In this document: piece after piece, positions 1 through 9,882 of the stretch
How positions within the stretch are numbered: the stretch's first letter is position 1
How the letters are laid out: each line of letters opens with the position of its first letter
Assembly: GCF_002865645.1 (NCBI RefSeq)
Contig: NW_020194685.1
Coordinates: forward strand, 2,877,363 to 2,941,362
Direction of reading: 5' to 3'
Length of the DNA: 64,000 nt
Origin: Hyaloscypha bicolor E
Taxonomy: Eukaryota; Ascomycota; Leotiomycetes; Helotiales; Hyaloscyphaceae
Position numbers and translations under genes: made by a program
Notes under the pieces: model-generated
The model's input: the letters and a program-made list of their open reading frames with translations, nothing else
Told to the model about the DNA's origin: nothing
Databases searched by the model: none

Positions 1-1777
1 TGGTCATACTTCAGATGGTTTATGATCCTCTGCGGGGCGTGTACCAATGTTTCGTTATCGCTTGGACTATTGAAGCGTTGTTATAAATAGAGAAGTTGGG
101 ATTTGGACTGAGATGTGGAAACTAGACTATGCCTGAAGAGATTCAGCATGAAGGCCCGCAGTCTGCACAATGCGCAGATTTGCCTCGATCAGCAATGATC
201 TCCACCAAAAATCTCAAAGGTTTGAGTTCTTACACCGCAGTTTTGGCAGGCAGTTGCGTTTGTGCTGCGATGGGAACTCAAAAGTTTGGGCGGAGAAATG
301 ACATAGTTTGCCCAGAAGACGGAAAGAGTGCGGATATGCATGAATGTATCCAGCATTGACTACTGCGGCCTGCAATAGGCATAAACATATTTCAGATCAT
401 CTAAGATCTTCCGTAGGGGTTCGGACTTTCTTCCGGCGTTGGTTGCAAGTGCAGGCGTCTTTTATATATTGAAGTTTGTAATCCGGACTGAGGCTGCAAC
501 GCCACAACGCCGTTGCATGACGAGATTCAGCATTGACCCAGCGCCATGAGCAGGCATAAAATATAGTTCAGATCGACTACGATCTGCTGTAAGGTTCCGA
601 ACTTGCTTTCGTTGTCAGTTGTATGTGTTGGCGGTTTGTGGTGAGGAGAGGAGGTTGGGCTTGGATGGAGTGAGGTTGAAATTGGGGCTCTGCGGCAGCC
701 CCACCTCGGTGCGTCAACAGTGGAGTCCGCCGAGGCTTGACGTATTAGCCACAATCAAAACTTCATATTGCTCACATATCTATCTTGCTCGTAACAGATT
801 TCACAGTGTCTTAGAAAATCATGACAAGGGCAAGGTCAAATGTCTCGGGCGTTGAGATCTGGGGAAGCGGAAATTTGGACTGAACCTCTCAGGTTGGTCC
901 ACATCACGAGGCTGCTAAGTGTTTCAAAACAGTTTTGAGCCCGATATCTCTCTGGTAAGGCGTTCATCAATCAATACTGATTGGGCCATGTTAAAATTAA
1001 CAGTTGACAGCCCGGGGGACACGCATGAACCAAATGATTGGCGAACGGGGGCGTCGTCGGGGGCCAACCTGATCCTGACCTCCAAGTGCAAAGCACAGTC
1101 TCTGTTTGTCCGGACATTTGTGAGCTTTGGCCACCTTCTGTTGCGCCTCATTTTCTGTTCCCCACCCACCAGGTTGTTCTCGGTATCTGAAGTAAGTGTT
1201 TTGAAGACATTGTGCTGTAAGTCACATGATCCTCGGTGAAGCTTCCCCTTTACCTTTGAACGAAGTCGTACCCCTTATTCCTCCCCCCCGAAATCGCTTC
1301 CCTGCATGAACTCCCACCCCATCCACATCCCACCATCCCACATCTCCCTTACTTATACCGGCGGTGACTGCAGTATGACATGGAAAAGCAAGCATGCCAC
1401 CGAACCGCTCTGCCCTCGAATCAGGCCTCGCCCCCACCCTGTCAGAAGACAGAAGAGGCAGCCCAACAACGGAAAATCAGTTTCACCGCCGCCAAAACCC
1501 AATTTTTTGCCAGGGGGCTTCGGCGCGTGGAAACACGTCGCTCCAACGACCCGCAACCGAACAGCGCATTATCATTTTTGCGCGCTGCTGTCGAGGATCA
1601 ATCACGCATTACCCTTACAACTAAGCATCCATAACAGCCCAAGTATACCCAATTGCCGGCAGCCCAATCCCAGCGAACGGTGAGTCTGATGTCGGTAGGT
1701 AAGAAAAACCCTCTCTCTTCCTCATACTCTCTTTCTGTGTCCTCAACCTCAATGAACCACAATTTCTTGCCTGTACA
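1..1777. other. Intergenic region with no convincing gene
   Basis: Only short open frames with no recognisable family are present on either strand. The left part carries an old diverged duplication (listed separately). The last 500 bp is C-rich on the plus strand and pyrimidine-tracted just before the large gene at 1778, as expected for its promoter and 5' leader. Confidence 0.6.
70..640. repeat. Diverged direct duplication
   Basis: The block at about 450-640 (GGACTGAG, then GAGATTCAGCATTGAC, then AGGCATAAAATAT, CAGATC and a TTCCGAACTTTC-like motif) matches in the same order the block at about 75-460. The left block carries about 190 extra bases between GAGATTCAGCAT and CAGCATTGAC. The copies are clearly related but many bases differ, so the duplication is old. 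No coding content is evident. Confidence 0.5.
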
Positions 1778-4700
1778 ATGGCACCACCGAATACTCGACC
1801 GCCATCCCGGCCGCCCATCACCAGTCGAATCCGGTCTTCCTTCGAGAAACGACGGAAATCGAACGAAGTGCAAAGCCCGACATACACGAATGGCAACAGC
1901 AACCCCTTCATCACGCAAGATCCCGAATCCTTTCGAAAAGCTATCGACGAAGCTATCAACAGCGAGACCTTCCAGGATGCCATCGCCGCCAACCTTGCGA
2001 AGCTGATCAAGCCTTCGATCAAAACTGCTCTGGATACCATACAGCCGGTAGTGGAGGCGGTCTACAACCATGAGGTGCTGTTGAACAAGGCGAATCGCAG
2101 CGTGGAGAATATATTGGATCGGCTGGAGTCGAACACGGAGGCATATGCGCATCAGCGCGATTCTGTGGTTGAACCACATGATAAAGAAGTGGGAGATGCT
2201 CCTGCTGCAGATGTGGCAGATGAACCAAAAGCTGCAGAGGAGAAAGAGACGGCTCCCCCAGCAGAGCCCGCCCCGCCAGTGATCCAGGAGAGAGCAGTTG
2301 GCACCTCGACGCCATCTCCAGACTTTGCACAGTTCAAGCAATTGCTAGGCGAAATCAATGCCCGGACATCTGCATCCCTCACTGGGCTCTCGAGCTCCGT
2401 CGAAGCTAGCAATGGCAAGATCGCGGAAGCGCTGCACGGCATCAGCAATATACAAGCTACACTGGGACCTACGAAGGAGAATATTGATGCACTGAAAGTC
2501 TTTTCCGAGCAATCGACTACGACGGCGTCAGTGATGCAAGCTCAATTGGATCAGCTGAAAGCAGACGTCGGCCAGATCATGGATGCCATTGGAACCAACC
2601 TTGGGAAGAATGTGCAAGCACTACACGAGAAAGCTGCAGGCCAGGATACCTCGTTATTATCCTCGCATACCACCAAATTGGATGCCATTGCAACGGATCT
2701 TGGAGCTCTGAAGGGCCACTCAGATACCATGGGAAAGATCGAAGCGATCTCCGCCGAGCTCACAGGGTTGAAAGGAAGTGTTGACGCTGGCATTTCTTCG
2801 AATACAGCTTGCTTTACCAGCCTTGGCTCACAGATCACCAATGTTCTGAACACAATGGAAGGCCACACTAGCACCCTCGGAGAAATCAAAGACAGGGGAG
2901 CCCATCCCGATATTTTGGCCGCCTTGCAACAATCCAACGATTCGCATGCCGCGCATGCTACGGCTCTGGGCGAGATGAAAGAGAGGTCACTTGCCGCAGC
3001 TCCTGCAGCTGCTCCAGTTTCTGAGGGAAGCTCGGATACCACCGCGGTATTGCAAGATCTGAAAGCAGATCTCGCCTCTTTGAAAGAGAATATTGCTGCT
3101 GGACTTGCCGCCAACAATGAAAACGCCACCGGTTTGGGCGCAAAGATTGACACAGTTCTCACAACTGTCGAAGCACACAAGGCTGCAGATGCAAGTCCCG
3201 AGATTTTGGCAGCTGTACAGCAATCAAACGAATCCCATGCTTCTCATGCCACTGCTTTGGATGGAATCAAGTCTCTTGCCGCTGGGCCGGCCCCACCCGC
3301 CGAGACTGGAAACCTTGCGGCATTGGAAGCTCAGGTGGGCTCCATTGTTGGTGTGCTTGACGTACACACTGCAGCTTTGGATGAGATCAAGACTGCAAGC
3401 AGCGCCCATGCCACGGCCTTGGAGGCACACACTGCGGCTTTGGATGAGATCAAGACTGCAAGCAGCTCCCATGCCACGGCCTTGGAGGCACACGCTGCGG
3501 CTTTGGGTGAGATCAAGACTGCAGGCAGTTCCCATGCCACGGCCTTGGAAGAAGTCAGGTCCATCAGCACTGCGCCAGCTCCAGCTGATCACTCTGCTCT
3601 GGAAAGCCAGATCACTGCTTTGGTTACGACCCTTGAGGGTCATACCGCAGCTTTGGACGAGATTAAGACTGCAAGCACTTCTCACGCTATAGCTCTGGAA
3701 GATGTGAAATCTCTTGGGTCCGCTCCAGTTCCGGTGGATAACTCAGCCCTGGAGAGCCAGATTGCTGCTCTATCCACGTCTCTTGAAGGTCACAAGTCGA
3801 CCCTGGACGAGATCAACGCTGCTAGCAGTACTCACGCCGCTGCACTGGATGAAGTCAAGGCTCTCGGCTCAGCTCCAACCGATAACATTGCTTTAGAAAG
3901 CCAGATTAGTGCTCTGGCCACCTCTCTTGAAGGTCACAAGTCGGCCCTGGACGAGCTGAACGCTGCTAGCAGTACTCATGCCGCTGCACTGGATGAACTC
4001 AAGGCTCTCGGTTCGGCTCCAACCGATAACACTGCCTTAGAAAGCCAGATTAGTACTCTGGCCACATCTCTTGAGACTCACAAGTCGACCTTAGACGAGA
4101 TCAAGGCTGCTAGCAGTTCTCACGTCGCTGCACTGGAAGAAGTCAAGGCTCTCGGCTCAGCGCCAGCTCCAGCCGATAACACTGCTTTGGAAAGCCAGAT
4201 TAGTACCCTTGCTGCCACTCTTGAAACTCACACCTCCGCCTTGAATGAGATCAAGTCAACTGTTGGGTTACACTCATCAGCTTTGGATGAATTAAAGACC
4301 GCCGGCACCTCGCACGCCACTGCATTAGAAGGGGTCAAGTCTCTGGGCCCTGTGCCGGTTCCAGCTGAGATCGACCTCTCCGGCCTGGAAAGCCAGATTT
4401 CTGCTCTAACCGCAACCCTCGAGACGCATTCTGCCGCTTTAGATGAGATCAAGTCTACTGGCGGATTACATTCGGCAGCATTGGACGAGATCAAATCGAC
4501 AAGCACGTCACATGCCGCTGCATTAGAAAGTGCAAGATCTCTTGGTGCAGAGCCTGCTCCTGTCGCTGACGGTAATCACCTAGCATCACTTGAAACACAG
4601 ATTGGTGCTATTGTTGCGACTCTTGCATTACACACCTCAACCTTGGACGAGCTGAAATCTGAACACGGTTCTCACAGTGCGGCTGTGATCGGCGCTCTTG

Positions 4701-7700
4701 ACACTCACACCTCAGCTCTGGACGAGATCAAGGGCTCTACAGCTTTCCATGCCACCGCTCTGGAGCAAGTCAGATCAATCGGTGACACTCCTCCAGTAGC
4801 AGACAATAGTAATCTTGCAGCACTAGAAGCACAAGTTGCCGCGATTGCCGTCACTCTTGGAGCTCACACCACCGTGTTGGACTATATCAAGACAAATGGG
4901 ACACCAGCCGACACTGCTGTCGTACCAACAAGCAACTCGGATGCTCTCGAGGGCCATTTAAGCACTATCATTGAGACACTTGATGCACACACCAATCTGC
5001 TTAATGAGATCAAGGACGACGTTGGCGCGGAGATCCTCACCACACTGCACGGACTGGGTCAATCGCAAACACAACATGGTGACATGCTTGCTGAGATCAG
5101 AGAAGCCGATGTCAGTGATGAGATCTTGACATTACTTCATGCCCATGGCGAGTCACATACCGGTCATGGAGCAACTTTGGGCCAGATTCATGAAAGTGTC
5201 CAGACCTTGAATGCATCGCACGCTGCTCATGGTGCAGCACTTGAAGAGATCAAGTCAAGATCTGTTGAGCCTGCTCCTGCCAGCGACGGCAGCATTACTG
5301 ATGCCTTGGAAGCAAAGATTGATGGAATCACAAGTACATTAGAAGCACACAATACAGCTCTGTCGTCCATTCAAGAATCGCATGCCTCTCATACCGAGGT
5401 TTTGAAAGAGATCGCAGATGCAACAGCGATCTGCAATGAATCACATGCTGATCACGCGCTTGCGCTGGGCGAAATCAAGGATATCAGTTCTGCTTCAAAT
5501 GAGGCACATTCCTCTCATATTGCTACTCTGGCAGATATCAAGGAAGCAACGACAGCTTCGAATGAGGCACATACTTCTCACGCCGCTGCATTAGACGAAT
5601 TGAAGACTGCACAATCCGCCAGCGCTGCCATTGCTTCACGCTCGGAGAGTCCAGATATCGCAGGACTGGAAACGCAACTCAACAACATCATCATCACCCT
5701 CGAACGCCAGACTGCCACTTTGTCATCGCTCAAGGACTCCGCTTTAGACAATTCTATTTCTGAGGCAGTTCTGGGATCGCACGACCTGCTCATTTCGCAC
5801 ACCACGCTACTCAACGCCATCAAAGATAACTCATCCCACGAAGATATTGTGTCCAATATCTCGGATCTCAAGGCCCTTGTAGCAGAGTCGAAATCTGGTA
5901 TTGATGAGCACTCGACTCTAGTCCGGGACCTCCACTCCGATACCAAAGAGGCTCATTCGAATCTCACATCAGCCATTGCAGGTCTCGCTCTTGGTGGAGC
6001 AGCAGGCGCAGGAGCCGGTGCGCTGATGTCCCACGAATCCGACAACTCCTCTACCGAAATCCTCACCGAAGTGAAGTCCGTGAAAGAAAAGGTCGATTTC
6101 GTAGTAAGCCAACTTGAGATCAACCACACCACTGTCACAACAAGAATCACAACCCTAAGCGACGAGCTGAAAGCCGAGATTGACGCAACAGGCACCCAGA
6201 TTACGGAATCCATCACAAAGATGGACACCGACCTCAAGTCTTTCGAAATTGATCTCAAGCCCATCACTTCCGCTGTCGAGCACACTGGCTTAGTTGTCAA
6301 GGACCTCTCGTCCCAAATCGGCAATCTCGAAAGCCATATCTCAGACAACACTTCCAAAGTCAATGAGATACACCAAGGCGTGCATCTCAACGACACGGGT
6401 ATCTCTCAACTGCAAGAGCATGCGGGAACGAGAGAGGTTGTCAGCCAAGCTGTGCCAGAGGGGATGTGGTTTGGAAGCGGCAGCCCGAGTGCCAAGCGGC
6501 TGTCGAATCCATTTGAGCACTCTAGTGTCCCGGTTGAGGAACCGGAGGCGGAGGAACCGGAGGTGGAGGAAGAGCAGAAGGAACATGGGCAGGCATTGGA
6601 GGCGATTCCAGAGGTGGATACGCCGCTTGAGGAGAGTCCTGTTAAGGATGAGTTTGAGAATGAGGCGAGAGAGCCGACGATAGAGGAGGAGGAGGGTGGG
6701 CCTGCTGAGCATGAGGTTGAGCAGGAAGCTTCTCATGTTGAGCCTGAGATTTCACATCAGGACACCGAAGAAGAGAGTGCTCCTGTCGAACCCGAGATCC
6801 CACATCAGGATGCTGAAGAAGAGAGTACTCCTGTTGAACCCGAGATCTCGCATCAAGATGTGGAGGTAGAGAGTACTCCTATTGAGCCTGAGGCCTCGGA
6901 CCAGGACACCAAAGAAGAGTGTACTCCTGTCGAACCCGAGGCCTCGCATCAGGATATGGAGGTGGAGGGTATTCCTATTGAGCCCGAGGTCTCACATCAT
7001 GACGTTGAAGAAGAGAGTACTCCTGTCGAACCTGAAGTCCCACGTCAGGACACCGAAGAAGAGAGTGCCCCTGTTGAACCTGAGATCCCACATCAGGACG
7101 CCGAAGAAGAGAGTGCTCCTGTCGAACCCAAGGTTTCACATCAGGACATCGAAGAAGAGAGTGCTCCTGTTGAACCCGAGGTTCCACATCAAGATGTGGA
7201 GGTAGAGTGTACTTCTGTTGAGCCTGAGGTCTTGTACCAGGATACCAAAGAAGATTGTACTCCTGTCGAACCCGAGGTCCCACATCAAGATGTGGAGGTA
7301 GAGAGTATTCCTATTGAGCCTCAGGTCTCGCATCATGATGTGATGGAGGTTGAGAGCACTCCTATCGAGCCTGAGGTCTCGCACCAGGCTGCCGAAGAGG
7401 GGAGTGCTCCTGTCGAACCCGAGGTCTCGCATCATGATGTGGTGGAGGCTGAGAGTACTCCTATTGAGCCTGAGGTCTCGCATCATGATGTGGTGGAGGT
7501 TGAGAGCACTCCTATCGAGCCTGAGGTCTCGCATCAGGATGTAGAGGTAGAGAGTACTCCTGTTGAGCCCGAGGCCTCGCATCACGACGCTGAGGAAGCG
7601 AATGCTCCCGTCGAACCTGAAATCTTACAACAGGCAGTTGAGGAAGAATCTCCGGCCGAGGTCCATCCCGATATCTCACAGGAAGATGAGGAGATCCCCG

Positions 7701-9316
7701 AAGCTGGGCATGATGCAGGGTCCCACTCCGTCGAGCATGAAGGCGTGGAACCCGAACCGGAGACTTTGGAGGAGAGCAAAGAGATTCCAGCCAATGCTGA
7801 GCCCGAGTTCGACTATGTCGAAGTAAGCAAGGACGACATCCCAGAGTCTCGTAGTGCGGAGCACGAAGGGGTGGAAGAGCCTGCTCCCGAGATTCCACAT
7901 GCCAGTCATGATGATGTGGCTGAGGAGAGTGTTCCAGCCAGCCATGAAGAGGAGTTGCATGAGGAAGATATTCCTGCTAGCGGCCAAGAAGTGGAAGCTG
8001 GGGAGGACGCGCCAATTCCTCATACGGAAGAATATCAGCACGTGGTAGCGGAAGATGAGCCTACCCATGAAGAGGCGCCCAAGGAGCCAGAGGTCCACCA
8101 CGAGCCTGAAGCCGTTGAGGAGCCGCTAGAAGATAGCCCAGAACACGAAGCTCACGAGGTGTCCGAGCTGGAGCCTGCTTTAGAATACCACGAGCCGGAA
8201 CATGCCCATGAGAGCCATGAAGAGGCGCCCAAGGAGCCAGAGGTCCACTACGAGCCTGAAGCCGTTGAGGAGCCGCTAGAAGATAGCCCAGAACACGAAG
8301 CTCACGAGATCTCTGAGCTGGAGCTTGCTTTAGAATACCACGAGCCGGAACATGCCCATGAGAGCGCAATAGAGGAGCCGGAAGTCCATCACGAGCCTGA
8401 AATAGTTGAGGAACCTGTAGAGGCAAGTCTAGATTACGGAGCTCACGAGGTCTCTGAGCTAGAGCCTATTTTGGAACACCATGAGCCAGAACATGCCCAT
8501 GAGGGCGCAATAGAGGAGCCAGAAGTTCGCCACGAGCCAGAAACAGGTGAAGAACCTGCAGAGCCAGGTCTAGATCACGGAGCTCACGAAGTCCCCGAGC
8601 CGGAGCCTACTTTGGAACCCCGCGAGCCAGAACATACCCATGAGAGCGCGATAGAGGAGCCAGAAGTCCATCACGAGCCTGAAATAGTCGAGGAACCTGC
8701 AAAAGCAAGTCCAGATCCCGAAATTTCCCACGATATACCAGAACCAGAGCCAGCTTCAGAGCCTCATGAAAAGGGAGCCGAACCGGAACTAGCTCCAGAG
8801 CACGACCCTGATCACCAAATTCCCGAATCAACCGCTCTCGAAGAACACCACACAGCTCCCGAGCCCGACCACCTCCACGAGGCAGCCGATCTCGACGAGT
8901 CCTCATTCAGCCAGTCCGCCCCTCACCACCCTCTACCAGCCGAAGAGCCCGAACTCCCTCTCACCACCTCCCACGACCAGGAACCCACCGAGCATGACCA
9001 TGCTGATCCAGAGCCCACTCCCCCCACTTCACCTCTCGAAAACGAGCCTGTCCCCGTCCTCTCTCCTTCCACACAAACGAACCCCTTCTCTGATCCCGAG
9101 GAAGAGGATTTAGAGAGTGCGTCGGCATCAGCGTCTACGAGCGCGATTGCAAGCCCGATGTCCGGCTCGTTTACGGAGCATGCAGAAGGAGGTGGTGCAT
9201 CGAAGGGCGGGAAGAAGAAGAAGAAGAAGAAGAAGGGGAAGAAGGATAAGAAGAAGGGGGAGGAGAAGGTGCCGTTGGTGATGGATGGGCAGGACCCTGT
9301 AGAGGGTGCAGAGTAG
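1778..9316 (+). CDS. Giant repeat-rich coiled-coil/acidic protein (2512 aa), function unknown
   Basis: A single uninterrupted frame of 2512 codons. The N-terminus is basic (about residues 1-40). Residues about 40-130 are helical. From about residue 370 to 1290 there are degenerate repeats of roughly 40-45 residues built on LESQISALATSLE and HKSALDEIKAAS-like cores, with A/S/H-rich heptad character consistent with a long coiled coil. Around residues 1402-1418 is a short Gly/Ala-rich hydrophobic stretch. Residues about 1650-1960 are 15-17-residue acidic repeats of the type VEPEVSHQDVEEEST. Residues about 2098-2315 are repeats of about 50 residues (EPEVHHEPE, EYHEPEHAHES). The C-terminus is Pro/Ser-rich and then runs into a polylysine stretch (about 2477-2498). 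I recognise no catalytic domain. A structural, tethering or scaffold role is inference; very large repeat proteins such as the Woronin-body tether leashin share this general look, but I cannot show homology. The start is the first ATG of the open frame and no in-frame upstream ATG exists in the leader. Confidence 0.9.
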   Translation: MAPPNTRPPSRPPITSRIRSSFEKRRKSNEVQSPTYTNGNSNPFITQDPESFRKAIDEAINSETFQDAIAANLAKLIKPSIKTALDTIQPVVEAVYNHEVLLNKANRSVENILDRLESNTEAYAHQRDSVVEPHDKEVGDAPAADVADEPKAAEEKETAPPAEPAPPVIQERAVGTSTPSPDFAQFKQLLGEINARTSASLTGLSSSVEASNGKIAEALHGISNIQATLGPTKENIDALKVFSEQSTTTASVMQAQLDQLKADVGQIMDAIGTNLGKNVQALHEKAAGQDTSLLSSHTTKLDAIATDLGALKGHSDTMGKIEAISAELTGLKGSVDAGISSNTACFTSLGSQITNVLNTMEGHTSTLGEIKDRGAHPDILAALQQSNDSHAAHATALGEMKERSLAAAPAAAPVSEGSSDTTAVLQDLKADLASLKENIAAGLAANNENATGLGAKIDTVLTTVEAHKAADASPEILAAVQQSNESHASHATALDGIKSLAAGPAPPAETGNLAALEAQVGSIVGVLDVHTAALDEIKTASSAHATALEAHTAALDEIKTASSSHATALEAHAAALGEIKTAGSSHATALEEVRSISTAPAPADHSALESQITALVTTLEGHTAALDEIKTASTSHAIALEDVKSLGSAPVPVDNSALESQIAALSTSLEGHKSTLDEINAASSTHAAALDEVKALGSAPTDNIALESQISALATSLEGHKSALDELNAASSTHAAALDELKALGSAPTDNTALESQISTLATSLETHKSTLDEIKAASSSHVAALEEVKALGSAPAPADNTALESQISTLAATLETHTSALNEIKSTVGLHSSALDELKTAGTSHATALEGVKSLGPVPVPAEIDLSGLESQISALTATLETHSAALDEIKSTGGLHSAALDEIKSTSTSHAAALESARSLGAEPAPVADGNHLASLETQIGAIVATLALHTSTLDELKSEHGSHSAAVIGALDTHTSALDEIKGSTAFHATALEQVRSIGDTPPVADNSNLAALEAQVAAIAVTLGAHTTVLDYIKTNGTPADTAVVPTSNSDALEGHLSTIIETLDAHTNLLNEIKDDVGAEILTTLHGLGQSQTQHGDMLAEIREADVSDEILTLLHAHGESHTGHGATLGQIHESVQTLNASHAAHGAALEEIKSRSVEPAPASDGSITDALEAKIDGITSTLEAHNTALSSIQESHASHTEVLKEIADATAICNESHADHALALGEIKDISSASNEAHSSHIATLADIKEATTASNEAHTSHAAALDELKTAQSASAAIASRSESPDIAGLETQLNNIIITLERQTATLSSLKDSALDNSISEAVLGSHDLLISHTTLLNAIKDNSSHEDIVSNISDLKALVAESKSGIDEHSTLVRDLHSDTKEAHSNLTSAIAGLALGGAAGAGAGALMSHESDNSSTEILTEVKSVKEKVDFVVSQLEINHTTVTTRITTLSDELKAEIDATGTQITESITKMDTDLKSFEIDLKPITSAVEHTGLVVKDLSSQIGNLESHISDNTSKVNEIHQGVHLNDTGISQLQEHAGTREVVSQAVPEGMWFGSGSPSAKRLSNPFEHSSVPVEEPEAEEPEVEEEQKEHGQALEAIPEVDTPLEESPVKDEFENEAREPTIEEEEGGPAEHEVEQEASHVEPEISHQDTEEESAPVEPEIPHQDAEEESTPVEPEISHQDVEVESTPIEPEASDQDTKEECTPVEPEASHQDMEVEGIPIEPEVSHHDVEEESTPVEPEVPRQDTEEESAPVEPEIPHQDAEEESAPVEPKVSHQDIEEESAPVEPEVPHQDVEVECTSVEPEVLYQDTKEDCTPVEPEVPHQDVEVESIPIEPQVSHHDVMEVESTPIEPEVSHQAAEEGSAPVEPEVSHHDVVEAESTPIEPEVSHHDVVEVESTPIEPEVSHQDVEVESTPVEPEASHHDAEEANAPVEPEILQQAVEEESPAEVHPDISQEDEEIPEAGHDAGSHSVEHEGVEPEPETLEESKEIPANAEPEFDYVEVSKDDIPESRSAEHEGVEEPAPEIPHASHDDVAEESVPASHEEELHEEDIPASGQEVEAGEDAPIPHTEEYQHVVAEDEPTHEEAPKEPEVHHEPEAVEEPLEDSPEHEAHEVSELEPALEYHEPEHAHESHEEAPKEPEVHYEPEAVEEPLEDSPEHEAHEISELELALEYHEPEHAHESAIEEPEVHHEPEIVEEPVEASLDYGAHEVSELEPILEHHEPEHAHEGAIEEPEVRHEPETGEEPAEPGLDHGAHEVPEPEPTLEPREPEHTHESAIEEPEVHHEPEIVEEPAKASPDPEISHDIPEPEPASEPHEKGAEPELAPEHDPDHQIPESTALEEHHTAPEPDHLHEAADLDESSFSQSAPHHPLPAEEPELPLTTSHDQEPTEHDHADPEPTPPTSPLENEPVPVLSPSTQTNPFSDPEEEDLESASASASTSAIASPMSGSFTEHAEGGGASKGGKKKKKKKKGKKDKKKGEEKVPLVMDGQDPVEGAE
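6725..7660 (+). repeat. Coding minisatellite, about 48-bp units (acidic 16-residue repeat)
   Basis: About 19 imperfect tandem units inside the giant gene encode variants of EEESTPVEPEVSHQDV. Units alternate between HQD and HHD endings and between EEE and VEV cores. Some units gain one codon (HHDVVEVE), so unit length always changes by whole codons and the frame is kept. Confidence 0.85.
8066..8720 (+). repeat. Coding tandem repeat, about 141-150-bp units
   Basis: Five units encode EPEVHHEPE ... EPEHAHES repeats. The first two (about 8066-8215 and 8216-8365) differ at only a handful of bases, which indicates a recent duplication. The later ones are more diverged and nine bases shorter (three codons). 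Confidence 0.85.
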
Positions 9317-9882
9317 ATATCGGCTTCGGGAATGGAAACGGCCTTTGATTTCTATTTCTTACTGTCTATAAAAAGGTTGGAATGGGAGGGTTGGGTTGGA
9401 TATGGATAGGACATGGACATGGGCATATATGCTTTTCTCTTTCTCGTTGGGATGGAAGGAACTTCTGCTGTGTTTATGCTGGGGTATATATCTTATATCC
9501 TTCTAGTCGAAGGTTTTCTTTGGAAGGGTATGTAGGAAGAGATGAGTCAAGATTGAATAGATTGATAGGATGATCAGATTGAGTTTGCCTTCATTTCACC
9601 AAGGTTTGAGCTTCCTGCCTCCTGTTCAACACTCCCAAGTAGCTCGCCCCTATTGTGGGCCTTGTTGGTCACGCGGGCCAATTATATGTAGAGCACTAGT
9701 CCCCTTTCAGCTTCAAGGGGCCCGAGCGATACACCGCTCGACTTTCCTTTTGCAACACTGGATAATCATTGGGTGTTCAAAGCTCGTACTCACCTATACT
9801 TTCGCAAGTTCAAGTGTCTAAACAAACACGACCATCGAAACCCCTATCACGGCCACCGGTACAGCCCTGCATCAGCTTCGTG
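9317..9882. other. Intergenic region
   Basis: Holds the 3' flank of the giant gene and the promoter of the Zn2Cys6 gene. No coding sequence or structured element was recognised. Confidence 0.5.

Noticed and set aside
3093..3692. 199-codon frame rich in Leu/Arg/Pro inside the giant gene
   Set aside because: Shadow of the repetitive real frame; repeats in one frame create repeats in the others.
7136..7585. Long antisense frame with LRLNRSTLYL repeats
   Set aside because: Antisense shadow of the acidic minisatellite.
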